NCBI RefSeq assembly: GCF_000336755.1
Contig: NZ_AOLK01000021.1
Span: 20,827 to 64,251 of the forward strand
Length of the DNA stretch: 43,425 nucleotides
Direction of reading: 5' to 3'
Source of the DNA: Haloferax elongans ATCC BAA-1513
GTDB taxonomy: Archaea; Halobacteriota; Halobacteria; Halobacteriales; Haloferacaceae
The notes under the pieces were generated by a model that saw only the letters and a program-made list of their open reading frames with translations, had not been told where the DNA came from and searched no databases. The translations under genes and the position numbers were made by a program. Positions within the stretch are counted from its first letter, which is position 1; the number at the start of each line of letters is the position of its first letter. This document shows, piece by piece, positions 33,775 through 42,742 of the stretch.

Positions 33775-35961
33775 ATGGATTGGATTACGCACGAGGAGGA
33801 CGTCTGGTTCGAGTTCCGGGGCAATAGCCCCCACCAGCTCGTCCCCGGTCGATTTTACAAAGGCACCGTCGACGGCTACGCCGACTTCGGTGTCTTCGTC
33901 GACCTCGCAGCCAATGTCACTGGTTTACTGCACCGTAGCGAACTCGACCGCCGCCTCGAAACGCTCGATTGGGAGCCCGGCGACGACGTGTTCGTTCAGG
34001 TGAAGAACGTCCGCGACAACGGTAACGTCGACCTCGCGTGGTCGATTCGCGAGACCGAGTCTGAGTTCCGCGGCGCTCGCATCCACGACCCCGACGGCGA
34101 CGCCGACGGCCAGCCCGTCGAAAGCGAGCGCGACGACAGCGGCCCGAAGCCCATCAAGAAGCGCCCGCAGTCGGGCAACCGGACGCGACCCGCTGGCGCA
34201 ACCTCCGAAAGCAAGACGGCAACCGAATCTGAGGCGTCCGAAGCCGACGCTTCTGAAGCCGCCGAGGCCGAGACCTCCGAAACTGCCGACGTCGAAGCGG
34301 CCACCGACGATTCGACCACCGACGAACCGGTCGACGAAGACAGTACGCCCACCGCTGCTGACGTGGTCGGCACCGTCGCAGCAACCGAGACGGCCGAGCA
34401 GGAAGCAGCCACGGAAGCCGCCGAGGCCGAACCCGAAGAAGCCGAAGCAGCCGAAGTGGAACGCGAGCGCACTGTCCTCGAAGACATCGACGACCACGTC
34501 GGCGAAGACGTTCGCGTCGAAGGCGAAATCGTCAGTGTCCGCCAGACCGGCGGCCCGACCGTCTTCGAACTCCGTGACGAGACGGCTGTCGCCGACTGCG
34601 CCGCCTTCGTCGAAGCGGGCGTCCGCGCCTACCCCGAAGTCGACGTTGGCGACTTCGTCCGCATCGACGGTGAGGTCGAACGCCGCCGCGGCGAACTCCA
34701 AATCGAGACCGAAGACCTGCACGTCTTCGACGCAAACGAGGCCGAGACGGTACAGCAGCGTCTGGCTGACGCCCTCTCCGACGAGGCGCGCCCGGACGCC
34801 GTCGCACCGCTCGCGTCCCACGAACCGGTCGCCGCCGTCGGCAAGTCGCTGCTCGACGCTGCCGAAGCGATTCGCCGCGCTGTCCTCGAATCGCGCCCCA
34901 TCGTCGTTCGCCATACGGCCACCGCAGACGGCTACGTCGCCGGTGCCGCCGTCGAGCGCGCCGTGCTCCCCCTCATTCGCTCGGAGCACCCACGCGACGA
35001 CGCCGAGTACCACTACTTCACTCGCCGTCCGCTCGAAGAGGCCGTCTACGGCATGGACGCCGCGACGAACGACGTCTCGCGCATGCTCGAAGACCGCGAC
35101 CGTCACGACGAGAAGCTCCCGCTCGTGCTCCTTCTCGGCGCGGGTTCGACGAGTGAGTCCCTCGACGGACTCGGTCTTCTCGGTGTCTACGGTGCCGAGC
35201 GCGTCGTCGTCGACGCCGCACCCGCAGACGAGGAAGTCGCAGGCGAAGTTGACGTGCTCGTCAACCCTGCCCGCGAAGGCTCCGACGCGAACGACCTCTC
35301 GGTCGGCGCACTCGCCTCGACGCTCGCCGTCGCCGTCAACGAAGACGTCCGCGACGACGTGTCGCATCTCCCCGCAGTGAGCTACTGGGAGCACTGCCCC
35401 GAGCAGTACCTCGACCTCGCCGCCGACCACGGCTTCGACGCCGACCGCGTCCGCGAACTCCGCGAAGCGGTCGCCCTCGAAGCGTACTACCAGTCGTACC
35501 AGGACAAGCGCGAACTCATCGCCGACCTGCTGTTCGACGCCGACGAGGGCCTCGCCGGACACGTCTCCGAGCAGTTCCGCATCAAGCTCGAAGACGAAGT
35601 CGAGACGGCGCAGGCGAACATCGAATTCCGCGACGTGGAGGACATCTCCGCCGCGGTCCTCGACGCCGACGCCTACAGCCACCGATTCGACTTCCCGCCG
35701 ACGAGCCTCCTCGCCGACGAACTCCACCGCCGCAACCGCGAGGGTGACAAGTTCGTGACGGTCGTTCTCGGCACCGACGAACTCTACGTTCGCAGCACGG
35801 GTCATCTCAACCTCCGCGCCGTCGTCGAGGCGGCCGCCGAGAAGGCCCCCGCAGCAGGCCTCGCCGCCGCGGGCATCCGCGAAGGCCGCATCGAGTTCCT
35901 GACCGGCGCGCGCGACGAGGCGCTCGAAGCCGTCCTCGCCGCCGCTGCCGACCAGTTCTAA
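33775..35961 (+). CDS. RecJ/DHH-family protein with S1 and OB domains, catalytic motifs lost
   Basis: A 728-residue protein. The S1 RNA-binding domain (about 20-105; YKGTVDGYADFGVFVDL) is followed by an acidic, Ala/Glu-rich linker (about 105-235), an OB-fold (about 236-330; VRVEGEIVSVRQTGG), and the DHH/RecJ core (about 360-725). Active archaeal RecJ proteins typically show H-x-D-x-D-G, an Asp before a Gly-Ser turn, and D-H-H. Here these read HTATADG (380-386), LLGAGS (Gly455) and VDAAPAD (Asp480, Ala481, Ala482), so the metal ligands are mostly gone. It would not be expected to be a nuclease. A Cdc45-like or GINS-bound role is inferred. The ATG at 33775 follows a TATA box. Confidence 0.85.
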   Translation: MDWITHEEDVWFEFRGNSPHQLVPGRFYKGTVDGYADFGVFVDLAANVTGLLHRSELDRRLETLDWEPGDDVFVQVKNVRDNGNVDLAWSIRETESEFRGARIHDPDGDADGQPVESERDDSGPKPIKKRPQSGNRTRPAGATSESKTATESEASEADASEAAEAETSETADVEAATDDSTTDEPVDEDSTPTAADVVGTVAATETAEQEAATEAAEAEPEEAEAAEVERERTVLEDIDDHVGEDVRVEGEIVSVRQTGGPTVFELRDETAVADCAAFVEAGVRAYPEVDVGDFVRIDGEVERRRGELQIETEDLHVFDANEAETVQQRLADALSDEARPDAVAPLASHEPVAAVGKSLLDAAEAIRRAVLESRPIVVRHTATADGYVAGAAVERAVLPLIRSEHPRDDAEYHYFTRRPLEEAVYGMDAATNDVSRMLEDRDRHDEKLPLVLLLGAGSTSESLDGLGLLGVYGAERVVVDAAPADEEVAGEVDVLVNPAREGSDANDLSVGALASTLAVAVNEDVRDDVSHLPAVSYWEHCPEQYLDLAADHGFDADRVRELREAVALEAYYQSYQDKRELIADLLFDADEGLAGHVSEQFRIKLEDEVETAQANIEFRDVEDISAAVLDADAYSHRFDFPPTSLLADELHRRNREGDKFVTVVLGTDELYVRSTGHLNLRAVVEAAAEKAPAAGLAAAGIREGRIEFLTGARDEALEAVLAAAADQF

Positions 35962-36031
35962 GCGACAATCCAGACTCCTCCTCGTTCGTTCTCGACGGAG
36001 GACCGCGACTTCGACACTCGCGAGCGACACG

Positions 36032-36037
36032 CTTATC
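36032..36037 (+). promoter_or_regulatory. TATA box for the elp3 leader
   Basis: CTTATC lies 25-30 nt before the ATG at 36062, so transcription probably starts at or next to that ATG, 38 nt before the elp3 start. Confidence 0.45.
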
Positions 36038-36061
36038 CACGAAACGACCCGATTCGCGCCC

Positions 36062-36103
36062 ATGAGCCGTCACCACGTCGCCACCCGGGAGGTGTGTCCG
36101 TGA
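36062..36103 (+). CDS. 13-codon leader ORF overlapping elp3
   Basis: ATG at 36062 begins MSRHHVATREVCP and stops at TGA 36101-36103. That TGA overlaps the elp3 GTG at 36100 as GTGA. A GGGAGG Shine-Dalgarno (36087-36092) lies inside it, 7 nt before the elp3 start. The TATA position makes this ATG the likely leaderless first start, so translation of elp3 may be coupled to it. Not known to be translated; the short length leaves chance open. Confidence 0.4.
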   Translation: MSRHHVATREVCP

Positions 36104-37752
36104 GCGCCGAAACCGAAACCGAGTCCGAGGCGTTCGAGCGGACCTGCGAGGCGCTCGTCGAGCGTATCCTCGCGGGCGAAATCGACCGCGACGACCTCGA
36201 ATCGGCGAAGCTCGACGCCTGTTCGGAACACTCCTCACCGAAGGTACCGAAGAACGCCGAGATTCTGCAATACGCTCCGAAGGACCGCCGCGAAGAGGTC
36301 AAAGAAGTCGTCCGCCGAAAGCCCGTCCGAACCGCCTCGGGCGTCTCGCCGGTCGCAATCATGACCTCGCCGCACATGTGCCCGCACGGGAAGTGTCTCT
36401 ACTGTCCCGGTGGCCCCGCCAGCGAGTTCTCGTCGTCGCAGTCGTACACCGGCCACGAACCCGCGGCCGCCCGCGGCGTCCAGAACGACTACGATCCCTA
36501 CGGGCAGGTCACGCTCCGTCTCGAACAACTCCGACACATCGGCCATCCGGTCGATAAGGTCGAACTCATCCTCATGGGCGGGACGATGACCGCGCGAAGC
36601 CACGACTACCAGGAGTGGTTCGTCAAGCGCGCGCTCGAAGCGATGAACGACTACAACCTCGACAAAGAGCCGGAACCCGCCGAGGACCAGTCGTTCGCGC
36701 CCGACCCGGAGGATGTCGAGTTCAAGTACGTCGAGGACGTTATCGCCGAAAACGAGACGGCCGACATTCGCAACATCGGGACGACCTTCGAGACGAAGCC
36801 CGACTGGTGTGACCCCGAGCAAATCGACCGGATGCTCGATTTGGGCGCGACGAAGGTCGAAGTCGGCGTCCAGACGACTTACGAACGCATCAACCGCGAG
36901 ATGCACCGCGGCCACGGCGTCCAAGCGTCTATCGACGCCAACCGTCGCCTGCGCGATTCGGCGTTCAAGGTCGGCTTCCACATGATGCCCGGCCAGCCTG
37001 GGATGACCAAAGAGATGTGTATCGAGGACTTCCGCCAACTGTTCGAGAACTCGGACTGGCGGCCGGACTACCTCAAAATCTATCCGACGCTCGTCGTCCG
37101 CGACACCATCACCTACGACATGTGGCGGCGCGACGAGTACGACCCGCTGGACAACGAGGAGGCCGCCGAAGTCGTCTCCGAGGTCATGGGCATGATTCCG
37201 AAGTACACCCGACTCCAGCGCGTCCAGCGCGACATCCCTGCGGACTTCATCGACGCCGGTGTCTGGAAGTCCAACCTTCGGCAACTTGCCGCCCAGCGCG
37301 CCGAAGAGAAAGGCATCGTCACGCGCGACATCCGCGCCCGAGAAGTCGGGATGAACGAGGCCGACCCCGACCCAGAGCGCGTCGAACTCGACGTGATGAC
37401 CTACGAGGTTGCGGGCGGGACGGAACACTTCATCTCGTTCGAGGACCCCGTCGAGGACCTCCTCATCGGCTTCTGTCGTCTTCGGTTCCCCGGCAACCCG
37501 GTTCGCCGCGAACTCCAGAACTCGGCGCTCGTCCGTGAACTCCACGTCTATGGGTCCGAGGTCGGAATTGGCGGCGAGGGCGACTGGCAGCACAAAGGCT
37601 ACGGTCGCAAACTGCTCGCCCACGCCGAAGAACTCGCCCGGGACGCTGGCTTCGACAAGATTTCGGTCATCTCCGGTATCGGCGTCCGGCAGTACTACAG
37701 GCAGAAGCTTGGGTACTATCAGGACGGTCCATACGTGTCGAAGCGGCTGTAA
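36100..37752 (+). CDS. elp3: Elp3: radical SAM / acetyltransferase for tRNA U34 modification
   Basis: A 550-residue archaeal Elp3. The radical SAM domain has the 4Fe-4S cysteines Cys94, Cys99 and Cys102 (CPHGKCLYCPGG), then GHPVDKVELILMGGTM and the EVGVQT core. The C-terminal GNAT domain has LCGVYGSEV-like VYGSEVGIGGE and HKGYGRKLL for acetyl-CoA. It makes the carboxymethyl group on wobble U34 of tRNA. The GTG at 36100 is chosen for its GGGAGG 7 nt upstream; a GTG at 36094 is also in frame. The gene follows the RecJ-like gene by about 140 bp. Confidence 0.95.
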   Translation: MSAETETESEAFERTCEALVERILAGEIDRDDLESAKLDACSEHSSPKVPKNAEILQYAPKDRREEVKEVVRRKPVRTASGVSPVAIMTSPHMCPHGKCLYCPGGPASEFSSSQSYTGHEPAAARGVQNDYDPYGQVTLRLEQLRHIGHPVDKVELILMGGTMTARSHDYQEWFVKRALEAMNDYNLDKEPEPAEDQSFAPDPEDVEFKYVEDVIAENETADIRNIGTTFETKPDWCDPEQIDRMLDLGATKVEVGVQTTYERINREMHRGHGVQASIDANRRLRDSAFKVGFHMMPGQPGMTKEMCIEDFRQLFENSDWRPDYLKIYPTLVVRDTITYDMWRRDEYDPLDNEEAAEVVSEVMGMIPKYTRLQRVQRDIPADFIDAGVWKSNLRQLAAQRAEEKGIVTRDIRAREVGMNEADPDPERVELDVMTYEVAGGTEHFISFEDPVEDLLIGFCRLRFPGNPVRRELQNSALVRELHVYGSEVGIGGEGDWQHKGYGRKLLAHAEELARDAGFDKISVISGIGVRQYYRQKLGYYQDGPYVSKRL

Positions 37753-37781
37753 GGTGCCGAATCGGTTGTAGAGTCGGGCGG

Positions 37782-37787
37782 TTTTTT
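37782..37787 (+). terminator. T-tract after elp3
   Basis: TTTTTT follows a GGGCGG stretch 30 bp after the elp3 stop. Archaeal terminators are usually such U-tracts, with or without a preceding hairpin. Confidence 0.4.
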
Positions 37788-37972
37788 CCTCCAGGTTTTG
37801 CGGGACGAGCGAAGCGAGTCACGGAAAAAGTGGGACTGGTAGCTGTTCTCTCAACTTCGATTTCAGCAGTTGTAATTCACGCCACAACCGTGAGGGGTCG
37901 GGCCTCCCCTTGTTCTCACCGTTGATTCTCCTCCGCCACGCTTTTCATTTTCTCGCCCAAGTAGACGGTAGT

Positions 37973-39205
37973 ATGGCTGAGCCGCTGGGGGCGGGCGGGG
38001 GCATCGTATCGTGGGTCGAGAACCTTCGGTCCACGCTGGCGCAGTTCGTCTCGACCGAGGAACGAATCGGCATCTCTGCGGCGATAGTGACATTGGCGCT
38101 GGGGCTGGCGCTGTATCTCGCCCCGCGAGTCGTCTCGCGGGCGGCCACGGAGCTCCACGACCGGGTGCTCGAACATCCGAGAGTCCCCGACGCGGTCTAC
38201 GACGTGGCGTGGATGTTCCCGGCGACGGTACTCGTCAGGACGCTCCAACTCACCATCTTCGTCGGTGTCGGACTCGCGCTGTTGCTGCTTTGGGGCTACG
38301 ACGCCGCAGCACTCACTGTTGCGGCCATCATCGCGAGGGCACTTCCGAACGTCGCCAAGCTCGCGACGACGGCCTTCCTCCTCGGCGGTGCGTTCATCGG
38401 CACGAACGTCCTCGAAGACAGACTCGAATCCTATGCGAACTCGGTCGACCACATCAACGCCCACCAGCAGGGCATCGTCTTCCGTGTGTTGCAGGTCGTG
38501 GTCCTCCTCGCAGCCGGGATGGCGACCCTCACAGTTTGGCAGTTCGAACTCGACGGCCTCCTCGTCGGTGCCGGGTTCCTCGGCATCGTCGTCGGTATGG
38601 CCGCCCGTCAGACGCTCGGCTCGCTCATCGCGGGTTTCGTCCTCATGTTCTCGCGCCCGTTCGAACTCGGCGACTGGGTGGAAATCGACGACGCCGAGGG
38701 TATCGTCACCGACATCACCATCATCAACACGCGGTTGAGCAACGCCGACGGCGAGACGGTGGTGTTCCCGAACGACCGCGTGACGAACGCGAAGATTACT
38801 AATCGAACGAAGCGAAACCGGCTTCGACTCAGGCTGAACGTCGGTATCGACTACGAAGCCGACATCGAGCGGGCCGAGGAAATCGCGAAAAACGCGCTCA
38901 CGGACCTCCAGTTCGTCGAATCGGTGCCGGAACCGCAGGTGATGCCGACGACGTTCGGCGACTCGTCTATCGGTCTCCAGGTTCTCTTTTGGATTACGAA
39001 CCCCTCGGCACCGCGCCGGATGCGCGCCAAGGCCGAGGTACTCAGAGGTGTCAAGACGGCGTTCGACCGCGAGGGTATCAAGATTCCATACCCGCAGCGA
39101 GAACTGCTCGCTCGCGAAGAGGCGTCGGGGTTCAAAATTCGGGGAGAAGGGCCGAAGACGGAACCGATGGAGTCGCAGTCGATGTCGTCTCGTCCGAACG
39201 ACTGA
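37973..39205 (+). CDS. mscS: MscS-type mechanosensitive channel
   Basis: A 410-residue small-conductance mechanosensitive channel. The N-terminal membrane helices run from about 38 to 180. Then comes the MscS signature pore helix and beta domain: GLLVGAGFLGIVVGMAARQTLGSL (core GFLGIVVGMA), FELGDWVEIDDAEGIVTDI (core GDWVEI), and VVFPNDRVTNAKITNRT. The C-terminal alpha/beta domain ends PYPQRELL. It opens on membrane tension to release solutes during osmotic downshock, fitting a halophile. The frame is open upstream to 37910; the ATG at 37973 is the normal family-like start. Confidence 0.94.
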   Translation: MAEPLGAGGGIVSWVENLRSTLAQFVSTEERIGISAAIVTLALGLALYLAPRVVSRAATELHDRVLEHPRVPDAVYDVAWMFPATVLVRTLQLTIFVGVGLALLLLWGYDAAALTVAAIIARALPNVAKLATTAFLLGGAFIGTNVLEDRLESYANSVDHINAHQQGIVFRVLQVVVLLAAGMATLTVWQFELDGLLVGAGFLGIVVGMAARQTLGSLIAGFVLMFSRPFELGDWVEIDDAEGIVTDITIINTRLSNADGETVVFPNDRVTNAKITNRTKRNRLRLRLNVGIDYEADIERAEEIAKNALTDLQFVESVPEPQVMPTTFGDSSIGLQVLFWITNPSAPRRMRAKAEVLRGVKTAFDREGIKIPYPQRELLAREEASGFKIRGEGPKTEPMESQSMSSRPND

Positions 39206-39234
39206 CTGTCTCACTCGGCGTCGAACTGCCCGTT

Positions 39235-40743
39235 TTACTCCGCGTCGAACTGGTCGAGGTTCTGGGCGAGGGCGTCGGCAGCCGCGCGCTGCTCGTCGGT
39301 CACCTCGACGATATCCTCTGAGATGTTGGTTATCTGCTGTGCACCGCTGTTAACGTCTTCGAGCGTCGCCGTGACGGCCTCGACGGCGTCGGCCTGGTCG
39401 TCGGCCGCCCGCGAGAGTTCGGTGATGCCATCGGTGGCCTCCGCGACGTCTTCGGTCGCGTCGCTCAGCGAATCGACCGTCTCAGACATCGCTTCGTCGG
39501 CTTCGAGAACGTCTTCGTGGGTCTCTTCGACGAGGTCGACCGTCTTCGTCGCGCGCTCTTGGATAGCGGTGATTCGGTCAGCGATGCGCTCGGTGTGGGA
39601 TTGCGTCTCGTCGGCGAGCGATTTCACCTCGCCAGCGACGACGGCGAAGCCTTCGCCTGCTTCGCCTGCGCGGGCGGCCTCGATGTTGGCGTTGAGCGCG
39701 AGGATGTTCGTCCGGTCGGCGATGTCGGAGATGACGGCTGCGACTTCCTCGATTTCGGCCATCTCGTCTTCGAGGTCTGCGACAGTGTCGACGAGGTTGT
39801 CGCTCCGCCGTTTCACTTCGTCGGTGACCTGCTGGGTCTCCTTGGTCGATTCGAGTGACGATTCGATGTTGTTGCGGGCGCGTGAGGACGCTTGTGCGAC
39901 CTCGGTCGAACTTGCCGCGACCTCTTCCATCGTCGCGCTGAACGACTCCATCTCGTCGCGAACAGAGGAGACTTCAGCCCGCTGTTCGTCGGCCTGCGAT
40001 GCAATCTCTTTGGCAGCGGACTCGGCGCTGGTGACGTTCGACGTGAGTTGGGTGGCGTGGACCTCCACGTCGCCGACGAGGCGTTCGAACCGGTCTGCCA
40101 TCTCGTTGACTTCGTCGAGGATGCGCAGGAGTTCGTCGTCGACGTGCTGTGCTGCGTCGAGGTCGTAATCGACCCGTTTACCTAAGTTCCCCTCACCGAG
40201 TGCGATGAGCGTTTCCGTCACTTCTGAGACGAGGTTCTGGAGTGCTTCCCGTCGTCGAAGCTGCTCACTCTCGTCTTGGACCACTTCGACGACTGCATCG
40301 AGGTCTCCGTCGTCGTCGAAGATTGGGATTGCCTTGAACGAAATGTGGATCGTCTCTCCGGCCCCATTTTCCATCGTTCGCTCGTCGGTGTAGACGATAC
40401 CCGCAGGCGTGTCTTTGCGAACGACATCGTATTCCTCGTCGGCACTTCTCGGGGTGTCGAACACCTTTCCTGCGAGCGTCTTGGCGACTCCGTCGTCCTC
40501 GTACGTGACAGTTTTAGCGGCCTCAGATTCCGGGGCTCCGATAACGTCTTCTCTCGGTATCTGGAGAACCGCGGACGCCGTCTCGTTCCACTCGGTGACG
40601 ATTCCATCACCATCGAGAACGAATATCGGCATCGGTAATGCATCCAGAACGGTGTTTCTTTCTGACCCCGAGTCGTCATCGCGTCCTTGCGATTCAGAAC
40701 TCGAAACTGCCCCCACGACGAGTGACGAGAGCGCACTAAGCAT
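39235..40743 (-). CDS. Soluble PAS-containing chemotaxis transducer
   Basis: A 502-residue transducer without membrane helices. A PAS domain (about 28-155; VLDALPMPIFVLDGDGIVTEWN) is followed by a short linker and the coiled-coil signalling domain with its tip [25 protein letters not shown]. It would sense an intracellular signal (redox, light or metabolite) and talk to CheA. TATATA at 40768-40773 lies 25-30 nt before the ATG at 40743, so the gene has its own leaderless promoter. Confidence 0.93.
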   Translation of the reverse strand: MLSALSSLVVGAVSSSESQGRDDDSGSERNTVLDALPMPIFVLDGDGIVTEWNETASAVLQIPREDVIGAPESEAAKTVTYEDDGVAKTLAGKVFDTPRSADEEYDVVRKDTPAGIVYTDERTMENGAGETIHISFKAIPIFDDDGDLDAVVEVVQDESEQLRRREALQNLVSEVTETLIALGEGNLGKRVDYDLDAAQHVDDELLRILDEVNEMADRFERLVGDVEVHATQLTSNVTSAESAAKEIASQADEQRAEVSSVRDEMESFSATMEEVAASSTEVAQASSRARNNIESSLESTKETQQVTDEVKRRSDNLVDTVADLEDEMAEIEEVAAVISDIADRTNILALNANIEAARAGEAGEGFAVVAGEVKSLADETQSHTERIADRITAIQERATKTVDLVEETHEDVLEADEAMSETVDSLSDATEDVAEATDGITELSRAADDQADAVEAVTATLEDVNSGAQQITNISEDIVEVTDEQRAAADALAQNLDQFDAE

Positions 40744-40767
40744 GCTTCAGTCACGTGTGACCGACAG

Positions 40768-40773
40768 TATATA
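40768..40773 (-). promoter_or_regulatory. TATA box for the PAS transducer
   Basis: TATATA on the minus strand, 25-30 nt before the start, in an AT-rich stretch. Confidence 0.55.
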
Positions 40774-40848
40774 GATAGCTCTCCAATTATCAGAACTAAT
40801 TTTTCAAAGATATTGGCTTATTGTCACCTATCTGCAGAGACGGTCCAC

Positions 40849-41292
40849 TCAGAGTTCTTTCGCCATCTTCACGTGCGGGATTCCGGCCTCGTCGAACACG
40901 TCACTGGTGGTTTCGTAGTCAAGCCCGTGGTAGAACCCCTCCGCTGACGTCTGGCCGTGGAGGACGAGTTTGTCGAACCCCTGATTTTCGGCTTCGATTT
41001 CGAGTGCCTCCATCAATCGGCGTCCCCAGCCTTCGCCGCGAACTGATTCGAGAACGGCGACTCGTTCGACCTTCCCGACGCCTGCTTCTGCTTCGCGGAG
41101 GCGCGCCGCACCGACTGGCTCACCGTCTCGGTAGCCGACGAAGTGAATCGCATCGGCATCTGGCTCGTCGTACTCGTCCCACTCCAGTTCCTCGTCGACT
41201 CCCTGTTCGTCGACGAAGACGGTCTTTCGGACCGAGAACGCGTCTTCGAGTTCGTCGGCGGTGGTCGCGACGCGGACTGCTGTGTCGCTCAT
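40849..41292 (-). CDS. GNAT family N-acetyltransferase (ElaA-like)
   Basis: A 147-residue GNAT acetyltransferase. It starts with a helix-strand opening VRKTVFVDEQGVDEELEWDE (core FVDEQGVDEELEWD), close to ElaA-type GNATs. The acetyl-CoA loop is VLESVRGEGWGRRLMEAL, and LHGQTSAEGFYHGLDY follows. The substrate is unknown. It lies 21 bp downstream of the membrane protein gene at 41314 on the same strand, probably in the same operon. Confidence 0.9.
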   Translation of the reverse strand: MSDTAVRVATTADELEDAFSVRKTVFVDEQGVDEELEWDEYDEPDADAIHFVGYRDGEPVGAARLREAEAGVGKVERVAVLESVRGEGWGRRLMEALEIEAENQGFDKLVLHGQTSAEGFYHGLDYETTSDVFDEAGIPHVKMAKEL

Positions 41293-41313
41293 ACCCGGTG
41301 CTTCTTCGGGTGA

Positions 41314-42645
41314 CTACCTGACCGTTGCGGAGGGACCAGACTCACCACCGTCACCTAACGCCCACCCCAAGCGGTAGACGAGAGTCCCCACGGCGAGCGT
41401 GAGAAGCACCCAGCTGACGAGGAGTATCATCATGAAGCCCGGTCCGAACCCACCGATAGGGAGCATCGGCATAACGAACATGGTCGGTGCGGCAACGATT
41501 GCAAGGGCAAGCAGGCGTGTTCCTCTGTCTCGCCGCGCAGCGTACCCAAACGGGAGGAACAGCGTCACAATCACTCCGAACGAAAGGCTGCTCGGAACGG
41601 GCCAGAGTTCGGAGACGGGAGTCGCAATCGAGACGGCCGCCGCAACGACAACTGGCGGACCGACGGTCGCGGCGACGAGACGCCGGAACGTGAACACCTC
41701 CGGGCGTCGCAGAGCGATGGCACCAAGCGCAACGAATTGGAGACCGAGGGTCCACGAAACCGCGCTAAGTCCACCACTAAACATCCCGAGGGCGACGAGA
41801 CCGGCTATCCACACGATTCCGAGTCCCGCGACGATGGCAGCAAGCGTCCGGCAGGAATCGACAGTCGCGTCGCGTCGGCGCGTGTAACGCTGGACAGCAA
41901 GAACGCCGAAAAGCATCAGAAGCGTTGGAACGAGGGCGCTATACAACAGGTCAGAGAGGAGGTACGGAGCCGAGTCTGCGGCGATACTGGCGTAGGCGGC
42001 GGCCTGCGTTCCGAGACCGTTGTTGGGTCCGAACGCGAGGTACGTCGTGTAGTCGATAGGCTGGTAGTCCCCGTCTTCTGTGCTCCACGTCGCTGTCCCG
42101 TTTTCTGTGTCCGCCCCCGGTGGGTCGTTGACGAGAACGGTTCCTTCGGGACCGCTGACAGTGAACCGGTCGGCGTCGACGTAGACGTGTCGTGTGTCCC
42201 CGTCGGCGTTGAAGTAGTCCACGAGGAGCACGTTGCCGTAGCCTCGAGACGTCATCTCGGGAACGTCGAACGTGACGACGACGGTCTGGCCGTCCATCTG
42301 CATCGAGAGGTTCCGGGGGTCGTCCACGAACTGCCGGTGGCCGTCGAAGCTCTCTCGAACCACACTTTCGAGGAGGGCCGGATCGTCTCGGAATGTCGCT
42401 GCGGCTGTCTCGTCTATGACGGTTCGAGCCGTCCAGTGGCCGGTTCCCGACTCGTCGACTCGAACGTGCAGGTTGCTCGACTCGACGGTGAGGTTCACAC
42501 CGGCATCGTAGGCAGCTCCACTGAAGGAGTCGCTACAGACGCCGCAGACCGGAACTGGTGGTCGACCAGCGGTTGCCGGCCCAACAACCGCCGGAAGGAC
42601 GGCGCTGACGACGAGGAGGGCGAGAAAGATTCGGCGGGGGGTCAT
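41314..42645 (-). CDS. Exported haloarchaeal membrane protein, unknown function
   Basis: A 443-residue protein. It starts MTPRRIFLALLVVSAVLPAV, a Sec-type signal peptide with an AGRPPV-like cleavage zone. CGVC (residues about 34-37) may form a disulfide or metal site. An extracellular beta-rich domain runs to about residue 210, and then come about six to seven membrane helices. I do not recognise the family. A 14-bp palindrome sits 5 bp before its start. The GNAT gene follows. Confidence 0.75.
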   Translation of the reverse strand: MTPRRIFLALLVVSAVLPAVVGPATAGRPPVPVCGVCSDSFSGAAYDAGVNLTVESSNLHVRVDESGTGHWTARTVIDETAAATFRDDPALLESVVRESFDGHRQFVDDPRNLSMQMDGQTVVVTFDVPEMTSRGYGNVLLVDYFNADGDTRHVYVDADRFTVSGPEGTVLVNDPPGADTENGTATWSTEDGDYQPIDYTTYLAFGPNNGLGTQAAAYASIAADSAPYLLSDLLYSALVPTLLMLFGVLAVQRYTRRRDATVDSCRTLAAIVAGLGIVWIAGLVALGMFSGGLSAVSWTLGLQFVALGAIALRRPEVFTFRRLVAATVGPPVVVAAAVSIATPVSELWPVPSSLSFGVIVTLFLPFGYAARRDRGTRLLALAIVAAPTMFVMPMLPIGGFGPGFMMILLVSWVLLTLAVGTLVYRLGWALGDGGESGPSATVR

Positions 42646-42649
42646 CTAC

Positions 42650-42663
42650 CCGAAACGTTTCGG
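42650..42663. promoter_or_regulatory. 14-bp perfect palindrome upstream of the membrane protein gene
   Basis: CCGAAACGTTTCGG is a perfect palindrome 5 bp before the start of the minus-strand membrane protein gene, between it and the divergent rqcH gene. A dimeric regulator bound here would cover the start region. Confidence 0.4.
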
Positions 42664-42720
42664 TTGGTCTACAAGTGTTTTCTCCCTTTCGCGAACCTGC
42701 CGAAACGACATCCCTTTTCC

Positions 42721-42739
42721 CTCGCCGCGAAAAGGCGAG
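42721..42739 (+). promoter_or_regulatory. Hairpin just before the rqcH start
   Basis: CTCGCC (42721-42726) and GGCGAG (42734-42739) are 6-bp arms around GCGAAAA, ending 3 nt before the rqcH ATG. If transcribed, the hairpin would sit over the start region. Confidence 0.4.
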
Positions 42740-42742
42740 TCC

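Noticed and set aside
33925..36063. 712-codon minus-strand open frame opposite the RecJ-like gene
   Set aside because: Antisense shadow of a gene with domain-level support; the translation is Val/Gly/Phe-rich without motifs.
37804..37820. CGAGCGAAGCGAG-type near-palindrome after elp3
   Set aside because: This kind of short motif is frequent in GC-rich haloarchaeal intergenic DNA and is not by itself evidence for a site.
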